Source of the DNA: Acanthornis magna
Lineage: Eukaryota > Chordata > Aves > Passeriformes > Acanthizidae
Length of the DNA: 64,000 bases
Direction of reading: 5' to 3'
Assembly (NCBI GenBank): GCA_036785705.1
Contig: JAWUZG010000027.1
Location: 2,027,501-2,091,500 of the forward strand
The notes beneath the pieces were generated by a model. It saw nothing but the letters and a program-made list of their open reading frames with translations, did no database searches and was not told where the DNA came from. The first letter of the stretch is position 1. Every line of letters starts with the position of its first letter. Position numbers and translations under genes: made by a program. Of the stretch, positions 12,895-25,811 are shown piece after piece.

Positions 12895-15423
12895 GTGAGT
12901 GAGCAGCAGCTCCTTTCCTTCTTGCCTTTTTCAGCCTGGAAATGAAACTTGAGATAACTTTAGTATAGGAGGGAATAGAAAAGTGGATCTTTCTTGGAGT
13001 TCTGGGGGCAGTTGTGGAAGAATATCCACAAAAGCACAACCCTGGAGGGGTGAATAAAATTTGATAGGTTTTAGGAAATTAGCAGAATTGATAAAAAGCA
13101 CCAATTCAGAGGACAAGTGGTGATGCAATTCCCCCTAGGTCAAGTCCCTTCTCTGGAGCCCCACCCTTGGCACCAGCTGCACTTGTTTATAAAAATGAGT
13201 TCCGAAGGCGTTGTTCTCAACCTTGGCTCCCAGGAAGAGCTAAGATAGAACAGGGGCCTTGTGCCCCCCGGGGCTTGGAGTTTTGGAATGTGTTTGGTCT
13301 TTCTAGCTGGAGAAAAAGGTAGGGAAAAGTACTGGGAAGGCCACAAACATATAAAAGAAATAAGCAAAATTCACCCAGTATCAACCTCATCCCAGAAATT
13401 CGTAGGCAGGGACACTTGGCACTGAGTTATTCTTTGTCTGGCTGCACTTGAAGTGATTGTGAGTTTGATCTTATTTATTCAAACGTCAACAGTTCTACCA
13501 AATGCAAGTTTAGCCTTCAGTTTAGAAGCAGTCAGGCACTTGTGGAAGCAGCACTGCCCCGTGATGGGTGATTGCAGGCCTGGTGTCTTTGTCGTTCCAC
13601 TTTTTAAGGCATAGTTCCTGAGACTGAGCTTTACAAGCACTTTTAGACTTGCAGAATTCTGCATCAGTTTAAGCTCTAAAGCAGTCCTATTATGCACAGT
13701 GTATGAATTGGTTGGAAACCTAAATTAGTCATTTATAGATGCAGCGTGAAAATACGTAATATTTTTATAAAGGAGGCACACTTTCAAGGAAATGATGTTC
13801 CACAAATGTGAAAGTGAAATGAGTGTCCAGGACAGAAAAATTCCCATTATCAGCGAGTTGCTGAAGTGTTGCTTTTACTTGGCTTAGCAAATATTCATTT
13901 CCTGAAATAAACATAATAATGTGTTCATGCAGGACATGTCTACATTTTACTTTGGCAGCATCTTGAGTGACCTTCATGCTTTTGTCCAGTAAAGTACATG
14001 TCCAGTTTTGGGCATGGGGATTCTGGAGTAAATTTCAAATGTAAAGCAAAGCATTAAAACACAGAGCAAGGCCTGGATGGACCAGAGCATCCAGGTGCCA
14101 TAGCAATATTATATCTCACACCAGAAACCCATACAAATAGTGCTGGTGAGGAGATCTCTCGAGTTAGCAGGCTCACGGTGATGGTAATGGTGGTGAAAAC
14201 CTCCCCGGAGATCACCCTTGCTGGAGAAAACGTGGGCTTGTCACTGGAAAAACCCTTTAGTAAATATCTGAGGTTGAAAATAAAAAAGAAAAAAATTGTT
14301 GCTTGCCTTCAGATAAGGGAAAATATTGACAGAGGTGTTCAGGATGAATTTGAAAGCAATGTGATTCCATTCTGTGGTGTGATTGCCTTTAAGATGTTTT
14401 CTTTCACATCCTATGTTTACTTTCTGTCCAGGTAACTCATGAGCTACACCTATAGTAACTACACTGTGCTTTCATACCAGATATCCTGTCCTTGTATTTT
14501 CCCAACATGTTCTATTTTGGCCCTGCCTTCAAGTCAGAGAATTCTAAATTGTTCTATCAAACTAGGGTTTTTTCCCCTCTTCCTTTTAATCAGCACAGTG
14601 CAAGCAAAGGGTTTTGGATTTGAGAAAAAATCAAGCCAGTTCTAATCTGATTTCTACTGTTTAGGGCATGAAGAATGGTGGTGTTGTGTGTTATGTTGTG
14701 CAGTGCGAACTGTACTTGCATTTTTAACTCTTATCAGTGTTTAAATGCATTTCTCCCTTGCAGGGAAAATAAGGAGTAGCAGAAAGATAATCAAATGAAT
14801 GCACAAATGAAAAAAAACCCATTAAAATGTGGAGAGATTTAAAGTAATGTTTTGGTACATGTTTTAAAGTAATATACTGTGAAATCATGAATTCCTCTTG
14901 ATGTGGATGTTGGGTTCATAGAAACAGAATGATCTTGCAACTGACTATTGCTAAATCAATGATTTTTATATTCTAAGACTGATGATAGATAACATACATA
15001 TAAATTTTAGCTTCTGAATATTTGGAAGAAACTTCAAATGTATAGAAAGCACAAGGCCAGAAATTATGGATATAAAGGTGCCATGTAAGAACAAAGTCAA
15101 AACATCATTTCATGTCATTTTCTGCTTCTAAAAGGAGCATAGCATTTTTCACTTCTATCGCTGATCATCTCATTTTCTATATCTCCATTCCTACCTAGTA
15201 GGATGCAGTCATTAAAGAGTTGTCCTGATTTTGAGCAGAAATGTGGTGTCTCATTATTTAAATAGTGAACTTTATTAGAGAAGCACAGAACATGATGTAT
15301 TTATGGAGCCTGGTTTAAGCTCCCAATTCTAATGCCAACAATAAGCTATCAACACTGTATTTGCCTGATGTGCCCATCAATATTGGATATACTCAGTGTA
15401 ATCATTTATCTTGTTTTTGGCAG
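12895..15423 (+). other. Intron between the exon at 12780 and the microexon at 15424
   Basis: This 2.5-kb interval starts with GTGAGT and ends with a T-rich acceptor TTATCTTGTTTTTGGCAG. It is AT-rich, has no recognisable repeat family and only short chance frames. If the microexon is not real, the intron continues further downstream. Confidence 0.5.
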
Positions 15424-15435
15424 AAGTGTCAGCAG
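15424..15435 (+). CDS. Putative 12-nt microexon (same gene as exon 12780-12894)
   Basis: Twelve bases, AAGTGTCAGCAG, lie between a strong T-rich acceptor (ending TTGGCAG at 15423) and a textbook GTAAGT donor (15436-15441). The upstream exon ends with the split codon CA. Joining gives CAA (Gln), AGT, GTC, AGC and a leftover AG, that is Q-S-V-S then Arg or Ser, so the phase is compatible. Twelve bases is four codons, so inclusion or skipping keeps the frame, as in alternative neuronal microexons. The downstream intron begins with a GU-rich run, TCTGTGTGTGTGCTGC, then TTGCTT, which resembles CELF and MBNL-type binding words. Chance matches to splice sites this close together do occur in introns, so this remains a prediction. 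Confidence 0.45.
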
Positions 15436-18400
15436 GTAAGTCTGTGTGTGTGCTGCACTTGCTTGGGTGTGTGAGCTTTCCAGAACAGCATGGCTTTTGC
15501 TTTACACTTCATTGGGCCACCAAATCTTCATCCTAGAGTCATCAAAGCAGTCAGTGGTTGGACAAAAACACTTCCAAGAGTAGAATTCAGCCTGAGAGGT
15601 GTGTGTGTGTATGAACACACACAGTGAGCCTTCCCAGCTTGCAGAACAAGTGAAAACTTGGCTTTCCCATAGCAGTCCATGCCAGGATCCCACAATGAGG
15701 ACACTTTCATGTGAGACACTTTGTGGACTCGAGTTTGACTTTGTGGAGCTGCCAAAAGGGAAAGTTTTGTTTGCCTTCAGCAAGTGTTGTTGTACAAAAT
15801 CTCTCCTGCAGTAAACCTGTGTTTCAAAGCCTGTGACTGGTCATTCTTTAAACTTCCTGTGTTGATTATTAAACGTGGTGCCAGGCCTACAAATGTAATG
15901 TTTGAGGGTTGTTTTCTGTAATGTGAGCAACAGATGCTCGTGAGATCTGCTCTGCAGGATGGATGGTAGCAGAGATGCTCTCTAGTGCCATAAGGTTTTC
16001 TTTAAACCACACTCTGCCAAATTCCCTTCCTTGTGAGGGCAGGGCAGATACGGTCCCAGGAGAGCAGAGTTCCTACCCTTGAGCCTTGTCCCCTTGGACA
16101 AACCTCTGTCACATCAATCTGCACATGTGTGTAGCACATTCATGGCCCAGGAACTCACGGGGGATTTGCCAAACAAGCACCAGGCTGTCAAAAAACTGCT
16201 GCTGTTCTTGCTTGAGGTGATATTTGAGTGGAAGCAAACCAGTTCCGTGGGTTGCTGCACTGCCCAGGCTCAGTGGTGCATACATCCAGCAGTGCAGCTC
16301 TGATGTCAGAGGTCCATGCAAGCTGGGAGAAGCTAAGCTGTCAGTAAAATCAAACAACAAGCTTGGAAATTGAGCTTGAGAGAGCTCTCTGTAGAAACAC
16401 AGCTGCTTTGGACCCTTGGATAGCTGGGATGATGTTCCTCGGGATCTCAGCACAAATGTGAACAGCTCCTGAGCCAAGGGACAAAAGCATCACATTCAGT
16501 TTATAACCCTGGAGTTCTTGCTGAGTATCTCTGGCCCATTCCCTTGGGTAAAAATCCTGAGTAGAGCTCTGTTGTTTTATAATGGCTGCTTCTGAGGTGT
16601 CCAAAGCTGAACAGGAATGATGTTGTTGGAGATTAATCTATTCTGACAGATTAAATAAATAACTTAATCAGTTGATGAGTAGTTCTATTTTTAGCCATAA
16701 ATGTTTGGACTGCCTCATTGCCTGATGTAATTACTCACCTAATATTTCAAATTTTCTGATGAACAGTCAGAAGGGGACTCCATCAGTGCATCACTGGAGT
16801 TCTGCAAGACTAAAGGAGACAACTGAATAACTCTAAGCCTTAATATTTTATTTTCTTTTTTATCTCCAGCTGGTTCTATGGTGAGGCAGTGTGATGACAA
16901 GAACCCTTGGCCATGACAATATTTTTTGTCATACACGCCAGACTTAACTTTCCATCAGGAAAGAGAATTTGGCCAATAGACTGCACTGAAAGATGACACC
17001 AGCCTGGTAGATAGCACAGTCTCAGGACAAACATACACAGCACCAGCTTTAGAGGCAGACATCCTGTTTTTGTTTTTCAGAGCTCTGTGGTTTAAAGCTG
17101 TGATGTTTAAAGTTCTTTTCACTGTAAGGAAAAGCAAAATTTAGAAATTCTGTGTGTCAGCGTGGTTAAGGAGCTGCGGTTGACTGTGCTCTTTGTGGCT
17201 CCCTGGGGTCACCTGAAGGTGAATTTCAGTCTCTCCCCAGTCAGGGAGCAGGGCAGGGCTCACCTCTGGCAGGTGAGATCCACACACAGTGCCCATGGCC
17301 AGTGGTGCTCCCTCGGCGAGCAGCTGAGCTGGCCCTGCAGCTGGAGCTACAGCTGGCACCGCAGCTGGCACTGCAGCTGGAATTACAGCTGGAACGACAG
17401 CTGGAATTACAGCTGGAATTACAGCTGGCACTGCAGCTGGCACTGCAGCTGGCACTGATGCCAGGGAGTGAGAACTCCACCTGCTCCCCGGAGGGATCGT
17501 GGAGCTGAATTTCCCCTCGTGGGCTGAGGGCAAGGCCAGGGCTGCTCTCCTGTCCGAGGCTCTGTGCCCAGCAGGCTCAGGCTGTGTTTCAGAGCCGTGG
17601 GTTCAGTGCAGTCCTGGCTGAAACTGCTCTGTGCAGAGCTTTGGGGAGCACTGAGGTGCTCGTGCTGCATTCCTGTGTGCTGTGGCTGTGGAAATGCTCC
17701 TTGCTTCAGTCTGAGTCTGACAGCAGTGCAAGAGAAGCACAGAGGCTTGGAGGTGGGAGCAATCCAATATCCATTGCTCCCACCTCCTCCAGCTTTTTAT
17801 TTCAATCTCGTGGCACAAAACTGGCTCTTTGATGGTACAAGGGAGATTTCACCCATGAAATTATTAGCAGGACATGCCAGCGTTAGAATGTGGTTATTAA
17901 ACAATCAAAGGAGCCCTGAGGAGGGGGAAAAGACACATCTGAGGTGAGGCAATGGATGCAAAACAAAGCTCTTCTAACAGGGGAAACTGAGACCCCGAGG
18001 TGAGGGTGACCACAGGTGAATCCTGATACAAAAATAGCATCCCAAATTAATCTTAGGTGGTGAGCAGGATTTCTGTGAGGGCTGAGGCTTACTGAAGCCA
18101 GGGCTTGGGTTATTTTTGTCTGTGTTTGTGCTCCAGGCTGCCTGCAAAGACAGCCCAAAGCTGTTCCCACCTCCCCCGAGCTGGGTTCTGCAGAGATCGG
18201 GGGGAGTACCTTTAGCACTGCTCTTCACTGGGGCTCAAAATCCAATTCAAAGCAGGATGCTTCATGGTTCGTCTTGGCATCTAGCTTTTCTCTTTAAAAA
18301 CAAGTTTAGGAACAGTGCTGTTTTGGAATTTTTTTCTGCTTATATGATTGGCATGTATGAAATATGACTAATTTCCTTCCTTGCCCACTAACACAGAAAT

Positions 18401-20900
18401 TTTATGCAAAGTGAATGGGGCAAAAGGTAAAACTTAAGCTAGATCTTAGAGCTTACATTAGATGTACTAAAAAAAAAAAAGGGTTATTGTTAAGCCCTTG
18501 AAAAAAGAGATGTTATACCCATCATCTGACTTTCAGCCTTCCACTGTCTGTAGATGGAAGTGAAGGTCTTGTCAAGGTCTTAAGAATATTTTTTGTGATT
18601 CTTTGTCTCTGCTTGAAAATCTGAGTGTGCAACTTATAACACCAAGCATAGTTTCAGTCTTTCTGTGGTTTTGGTCTATCTCTGCCAGCTCCATTTATCT
18701 TTGTATTTTTATCATAGCTTCCTCCTGTAGCCTATTGCTTTTAATCTTCTGAAAGAAGGAGTTCACCTTCTCACCAGCAGCTCTATCACACTGAGTATAA
18801 TACATAATACAATCTAGTAATTAGTGATTTGTGTGGGATAATTAAATCTGCTATAACTCATGAATAACACTTTCATTGCTAAGATAATGTCCCTGGGGTA
18901 CCCCACATGAGATGAGTGGAGGGCATAAATTCACGTCCATCTTATTTCCAGGTTTCTCATTGGCTTTGACATTTATTAATCCCCACTCTCAAGTACATCC
19001 AATACAGGTATTGCTGATGCAGCTCCTTCTGTCCTCAGCATGGCACTCAAAATCATTATTCTTTGCTTCAAAGAGACATTTTCATGAGAATCTGTCATTT
19101 CTGAACAGAAAAAAAAAAGGTAGAATTGTGAAAATTTAACAGACAGTAATAATTGCTAATCTGGTTCCATGCTCTTTACCACTAGATGATCTTGTATTAA
19201 ATTACACTTTTTAGCACTACCCATTTTTGTCTTGTCACTTCTAATTTGGACCTCTTTAAAAGGGCTGCCTTGGGATTTATTTCAGCACCCAAAGCATTTT
19301 TATTACCATGTAATGTGAAAGTAAAGCTGGCATTTCTATAAATTGGTGCCATTATGCAATAACCTTTTATAAGAATTTGACACTGATCCTGAGGGGTTTT
19401 GGAGGTTTTTTTTTTTAAATTTTATTCTGGAGTCACGGTAAATTTTTGCTCTTTTATTTTTTAGAGTGAGGACATTTGGCCAGTGGAGGGCACTGCCCTA
19501 ACACAGGAGAAACAAAAACTCTCGTTTCAGCTTTCCAAATCCCATTTGTCATTTCAGCAAGCTTACTTATAAACTTCATTCATCTGTGTCTGAATTTCCC
19601 TAATGTTCAATTGGCAAGTTGCCACACTAAGGAAAACCCCTACTGAAACATCAATTTAATGAGAAATTTAACCAAGCCCCAAAAGCTCAGCTTGGTGTTG
19701 TGGTTATCCTTTCTTTTCTGGAAAACAAGCTATTGTCACTTCCCACTGAAGGCTGTCAAAATATACCTGAATTCACATTATCATCTAAACCTCTATGCAG
19801 CAAAATTTCCAGATCTGGTGGAAAAGTGTGAAATAAAAGTTGCTTGGAAACAGAAGCTTCTACAAAACATGTCCAAATATGTCCAAAACAGAATTGATTT
19901 TTTTTTTCCTTAATGAGTTTTCTAATAACTTCACAGAATTTTAAACTGGAGAATTTTAAACTGTGGATAGAAATTTTCATGCCAGGGGTGTGAAGTGACT
20001 CTGGGATTGGCTGCAAATACCTGTCTTGGGTGAGAAATAGTTTACAAAGAACGTGTCTGTTTCTAGATCAAATTAAAGACTCACGTTTGTGGCCTCGTTT
20101 TACACAGAAATTGTTATTTATCTCAGTAGCAAGTCAGAGAAGGGAAAAAGGCAACTGTAATTTGTTATTGAAAGGGGTGCAAGGAACTGGATTGGATTCC
20201 TCATGTCCAGTTCTGGCACCTCTTGTCTGCATTGTGAGGAGAAAGGAAAGGGGCGATCATGTTCTAGAGGCTTTGTTTGGATGTCAGAATCTGTCAAAGT
20301 TTTTAGTTAAATATTAATCTAATTAACCTAATTATAATTGCCAAGCTCCATGCCATGACAATATCATAAGTGCCCCTACATACACCCGTGATGAAAGTTT
20401 AGAAAAACTTTCAGGAAAGTGTGATCTTTGCTGAAGGTGACAGTGCAGCCTTTGGGATCAGATCACCGCAGCCTGTCCAGTCAGGCACAATGAAGTGTGC
20501 CACGTGAGGTGCTTGTTTTTGGGGAGGGGAGGATAAAGAACCTTGCTGGGAAAAACCTGATGGTTGCACTGCCCAGAGAAGTGTGACTTCGGCCCTGTGC
20601 AGAAAGAGCCAAGCACATGTTTTCTGTCCCCCCTGAGCTGGTGGTTTTGCACTATTTTTGGCTTTAGCACTAAATTGGATGTGGCTGAACCACGCCTGAG
20701 CCTGCTCTGGTCACTGGGGTGTGTTCATTGTCTGTTCATGGAAAATACAGTGGTGGAAGGAGAAGCAGGGACAGGAATCTGTGGTGTCTGCAGCTAAAAC
20801 ACACAGGGCACTGCTGGTGTGCTCGAGCTCCATCCATGAACCACAGGCTGTGTTTTGTATTGGCTGCATTCTACACAAAAAGTCCTTTAGAAACTGCCTA
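15436..20900. other. Non-coding stretch downstream of the microexon
   Basis: I see no convincing exon here. The region includes a GC-richer patch around 16.0-16.6 kb and 17.1-18.2 kb, where short open frames cluster on both strands without coding-like codon usage, and the CAGCTGG array at 17338-17457. A small block at 17241-17272 is flanked by CCCCAG and GTGAGA but has no further support. Confidence 0.55.
17338..17457. repeat. 12-bp minisatellite of CAGCTGG units x 10
   Basis: Ten consecutive 12-bp units of the form CAGCTGGMAYTR (for example CAGCTGGCACTG and CAGCTGGAATTA) cover 17338-17457, with a degenerate CAGCTGAG ahead at 17321. Every unit contains CAGCTG, an E-box core that is its own reverse complement, so the array presents ten evenly spaced E-boxes on both strands. 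Unit variants are clustered: three AATTA-type units in the middle and three CACTG units at the end. The 12-bp unit opens several frames on both strands (Ala-Val-Pro, Leu-Gln-Leu, Trp-Ser-Tyr repeats), which are artefacts. Confidence 0.95.
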
Positions 20901-21378
20901 TTAAAAAGTCTTTCTTCTTTTACATTAGGGTAAGTGGGCAGTCTATATGCATAGGAATATAGCCGTAACTCCAAATTGTTTGTTTGTTTAAACTCCACTG
21001 TGAAACATCACAACCATATGATGCCACTTTAATTTATTAATATATTCTTGTTCAGGTTATTCTGGAAGTTTCAAAGTAGATTTTCATAATATTGTTAATG
21101 ATGAAATACTAAAGAAATCACCCCTAAATATAATTTTCTAACTACACAGCTGTTCCTGACATCTGTTATAAAACTTTATTTCCTATCTCTTCTCGTCCTC
21201 TAATAACTTCCAAAATAACAAGAATATATTGATCATAACTTTAAATGGCATCATATGGTTATGATGTTTCACAGTGGTGTTTAAACAAACAAACAATTTG
21301 GATTTATGGCTATATTCCCATGCAGGAAGCAAGTAGACTGCCCACTTACCCTAAGGTAAAAGAATAAAGACTTTTTTC
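20901..21378. repeat. Long imperfect inverted repeat (hairpin, arms about 175 bp)
   Basis: The left arm (about 20901-21075) and right arm (about 21203-21378) are reverse complements with scattered mismatches and small indels. Matched blocks include AAAAAGTCTTT, TTAGGGTAAGTGGGCAGTCTA, GGAATATAGCC, CCAAATTGTTTGTTTGTTTAAAC, CACTGTGAAACATCA, AACCATATGATGCCA and ATATTCTTGTT. The AT-rich spacer is about 125 bp. The shape fits a non-autonomous DNA transposon (MITE-like) with long terminal inverted repeats, or a local inverted duplication. I could not see a clean target-site duplication and cannot name a family. If transcribed within an intron, the RNA could form a long double-stranded stem. Confidence 0.85.
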
Positions 21379-22119
21379 TGTGTTTTTTAAGTGTTAATTT
21401 GGTATTTATCAAGGGGTGCTGCAGTCTTGCCTTATTTGCTAATCTCTGTACAGTCTTCTGCTGTACTCACTGGTCGAGTGCTTTTCCTTATTGAAATATA
21501 AATAATTGTTCATTTCATTCAGGTGCTTTTTACAGACTTTTGTCCAGTGCAGCATAGCTCACAATGAAGCAGCAGAGGCTTGCTTTCAGTGATTAAATGA
21601 TGTTGGAACTCACAGGCCATGCTGAGTTGTTGGAGCTGCTGCTGTTCTTTGGGATGGACCTAAGGTTATGGTTTGTTTATGACAGCTCCAAAAATACCTC
21701 TCGTGAATGTTTGTGTCTTACAGATTTTTTTTAATTTTTTCTTAAAATACGCTTCAAAGAAGAATCTCACAAGTAAAAAAAAGTTCTTTAGTTAAAAAAA
21801 ATGCTGTTTATATCTTCATTGTGTGTTTAAAAACAATACCAACTCTCATTCTTCAGTGAACACTGAGACCACTGGTCACTCAGCTGCAGGAAAAATACAA
21901 TGTGAATGTATCTCCTCCATATTTCCTTAGTCTAAAATAAATTTAAGTACTTTGCCATGAGCAGGCATCACTACTAAAACTCTCTTCTTGTGTACAAGAT
22001 GTTCACAACAAACATTAGCATTAATTTGAGAGATCATTTTATGTCTTCTCATGGCTGTTTTCTTTGGTAGCCCTACCAAAACTGAAAGAATGGATTCTAG
22101 ACCTGCTATTTTACTCATT

Positions 22120-22164
<45 letters not shown>

Positions 22165-25100
22165 CATATTTAATTAAATAGATTTAAAGTAATGCCCAAA
22201 TTGATAAATCAACACACAGTTTGAGTTAAATATTAATTACTCCCATTTCTCTACCTGGGACATAGTAGAATTGTTGCAGTCAATGTTCTGCTTTGCCACC
22301 AAGATGTGCCTGACTGGGGCTGATATGTGAAAAGTGACAGCTGAAATTGTTACTTTGGTCATTTGACTACTGCATTAATGTCTGTGCTTGAAAACCTTCT
22401 TTCAATGACTTAGTTTCAGGAAATTTAAATGATGGTAATTCTGTAAAACCTGATGGTTCCTCGTGGATTTCTCAGCTCTGACACTTTCACAGCTGCACAT
22501 GTAAAATCTTTTTATAGGCCAAACTTGATGAACTCCAAATGGGAGGATGAAAGTTTCTTTTCAGGTTGGATACACTGAAATAGATGCCAGACAAATACCA
22601 GTGCCAGTTGCTTGTCTGCTTTTTCTTTTAGTGCTCTGCAATTTGGAGAAGCAATTACGCTCTCTCTTTTCCTCCAGATTAAACCCCTTCTCTCCAGGGC
22701 TGCTTTTCCCCCTCACCCAACAATGCTTCTAGATGTTATCACCACGTTCTCAAAAAACTTTGCCCTAATTGCTTAGCTGTTTGTTTGTATTGCTAAGACA
22801 ATTTATCTCTGCTCTCTGGGTCAAAATGAATTTATCAGACCATTACAGTATGTGGGCACTGAAGCTTACAGTCATTGCACGCTGTGTTGAGCTCTGTTCC
22901 TCCCAGGGCTCTGCAGTTTGCTCCTGCCTGCTGCAATGGCATTTTTCATAACTCACTGATGTTATCTCCCCTGCTTCAGTCACTCGGGCTGCCTGCACCC
23001 GGGGACTGGCGAGAATAGGTCATCTTGATGGTATTTTTTTAATTTAGTCAGCTGTCTGCAGTATGGATGATATTTTCAGGATACCATGGAAATACAACTT
23101 GGTGTGAAATGTGTAGTTTCAGGTTTATTGGCTCTTTGTACATAGGCTTTTGTTGCATTTTTATTTTCCATGCACCTGTGTCAAACTCTGTGTTGTATCA
23201 GTTTAGTTAAATTACATGCCAGCTAAATGCTGTGATTTTTCTGTATGTACTGTCCTCGCATTAAGCAGAAGCAAAGCTGATTGAGGAACAGAAATAATCC
23301 CCAACGTGTCATTCTGAGCTTATTTTAAAACCTGTAGTGCTAGAATTCAGAGAAAAAGAAAAATTTTACGTCAAGTTTTTACAGAAATTTCCATATACAA
23401 ACTAGTTTCATTAGTATGAAAATACACTAGAAAACAAAGCTCCAGGAGTAATGAAGCTGTGCTTGTGCTGATTTCTCTTACTCCAGCACTTCCCACTGAG
23501 GGATCCCCTCCAGTGGGCTCTGGGACTTGTCCCTGCGCTAATCCACATCCAATAATATAATGCCAATTGCTTTCCACGTGTTCCTGTGCTTACTTAGATA
23601 CTTGGTTATTAAAAATAAAAAAAATTGCTTCTAATCTGAAAAGTGTGGAACTTGCAGCATTAACCAGGCATTTCAGATAAACACAGCACTCTTTAGTTCT
23701 TTTCTTACTCATTCTAGACTGTGGCTGCTGTAAATTTTATACTTCACCTTCGAATTTTGCTGCTTGTGGAAGTTCACATTCTTTCTCATTTTGACAAAGA
23801 ATTCTCATTGCTTTGGGTTTTGTTTTTTTTTAAGAGTAAGAACAGTTTCAGTTTGATTTGTATGCATAATCTTTTCTGTGTAACCTTGAGTGAAAGGCTT
23901 CTATCAGCCTCACGTTATCCACCTGCCAAGCTCTGATTAAATTTTAATTTCGAAAACAAGCCTGTTAGTGTTTAACAAGCACTGGGCAAGGGGAACTCGC
24001 TAGCCAGGGAAGGGCTGTGGCACCTTGAGGACTGCAAGCCCTTTGTTGGTCCCCTCTTGCAGGGAAACCCAAATTCAACTCTAAGTAAAATAATTTATTA
24101 ACCTAATTACCCCTGCTCTTGTCTACAGCACTGCTCTGATTTCTATTCCAATGCTCAAACATCTGAGTTTTGCCTCCAGCTGGTCAAGAGTCTGAGTTTG
24201 TGTCCTCAGATGGCCTTAGAATTTTCCCAGGAAGGATGTCCAACATCTGGAAAACTTGGAGAGGAATCTTTATCTTTTGTTATCAGCACATCTCTGGCAG
24301 CAGCTCCCTGCTGGATGGAATCGATAACCAGGATAAAGGAGGTCTCCCTTTCCCTTAAATTGACAGTCAGCCCTGGATGTCAGTGATTAAACAGAGGTTT
24401 GGAGACAGAACCATGCAGGTTTAGAGCTACAGCCATGGAGGGAGCTATTGATTTCTGTGGCTTCCAGAGATCTCTCTTCTCTGTGATATTACTTTGCACC
24501 TTTTTAGATTTCTCTTGCTGTTTGTTTGCCTGGTTGTGAAAGCTATTACCCAACTGGTGTGCTTGAACCCCTGCGTATTTACTCCGAGTCTAAATTTAAT
24601 TTTATCACTCATGCATGGTATTAAACCCTGAAAATTAAGTCAGAATTATCCTCCTGCTTACTTTACAGCAAGTCTGTGTGTGTGATGAGTAAACACACTG
24701 TGGGTGGCCTAGGGTAAAATAAAATTTCAGTGTTTGTTTGCTAGGGCAGATCTCTTCCCCTGCAATAGATAAACACCTAGCCACAGTTTAGTGGATTTTA
24801 CCAGTTGGTTTAATTGATGCAAGAAAAAAATATCCCACAGATGAATGTAAAACTTTTTAAAAATTATTTTGGTATTTTCATAAGCATATTTTAAAGCTTT
24901 TTGAGTCCTCTAGCGCTGAAAACATGACCCTTACTTGTGATGCTTGGATTAAAGACTTTGCCACAGCCCATACCTCAGGCCTCTGCAACTAAATTGGAAA
25001 TACAAACCCAAAATATATGCCCTTACTTTATCCATTCAGTATTTATCTCAGACAACTATTATACAACAAAATTATAGCAATTGAGAAAAAAAACCCACAA

Positions 25101-25811
25101 AAACCAAACGATAGTATCACACAGATGTCCTCTCTTTTCAGTTGTATCAGTTGAGCACTAACAATGAACATTTCCAAAATCTCAGGTTTCAGCGTTGTAA
25201 TGCCTTAATGCATGAGCTAATGAAGAGCTGGAGGTTATTTAATCTTATCTTTGCCTGTGCCTTGTTCAGAAAGTGCTTATCTCTTTCACAAATAGAAGGG
25301 CCATGAGCTCATTGTAGAACTTGCTATTCATGACATCAGCGTTCCCCTCACTGCTTCTCGTCTCTGTGGCTTTTCCCTCCTAGCACTGTCTGAGCGAGGT
25401 AAATATCAAAGTTTGACAGCAGGTGTGCTTCTTCCTGGGCCAGGGGTTTCAGCTGTCCTTTGGTTTCAGTCTGCTCTTTGGTTTCAATATTCGCGTTTGG
25501 GCAGCAAAGAAATAGTGTGGAATTGTCTGACAATTCAGGTGGGTGACCTCATCTTTAATAAAGAAATATTCTTCCCACTTTCGGCCGTGGCTTCCTTATC
25601 AGCCTGTTTGAAACTGCCTTGGTTTATTGGGGGTGGGAAAGTGAAGGAGGCAATTTCAGTCCAAGGTCTTTTGGTTTACACTGTTAGCTCTCGTTGGAGT
25701 TCCTGTGTTCAAACACAGCTGGGCTGCCCTGGGCTAACCCAGCTGTGCTCTGCAGGTGAGCTCTGCACTCAGGCTGCAGTGCAACCCCTGGGGCAGGGAG
25801 ACACCTGAGGG
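21379..25811. other. Non-coding stretch between the hairpin and the minisatellite pair
   Basis: AT-rich, intron-like sequence with no recognised exon or repeat family apart from the TA/CA microsatellite at 22121-22164. Open frames are all under about 75 codons except for one GC-richer frame near 25413-25808 that runs into the minisatellite. I see nothing else to annotate. Confidence 0.55.
22121..22164. repeat. Compound (TA)n(CA)n microsatellite
   Basis: A run of TA dinucleotides, starting as TATATACATATATA, passes directly into about eight CA dinucleotides ending ACACACACACACC. This is a compound dinucleotide microsatellite, likely to vary in length between individuals. Confidence 0.95.

Noticed and set aside
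17241..17272. 32-nt block with CCCCAG acceptor and GTGAGA donor
   Set aside because: Very short, in a GC-rich patch rich in such motifs, with no codon or conservation support.
20921..20940. GTAAGT-like donor in TTAGGGTAAGTGGG
   Set aside because: The motif is part of the inverted repeat arm and occurs in both arms; no exon is attached to it.
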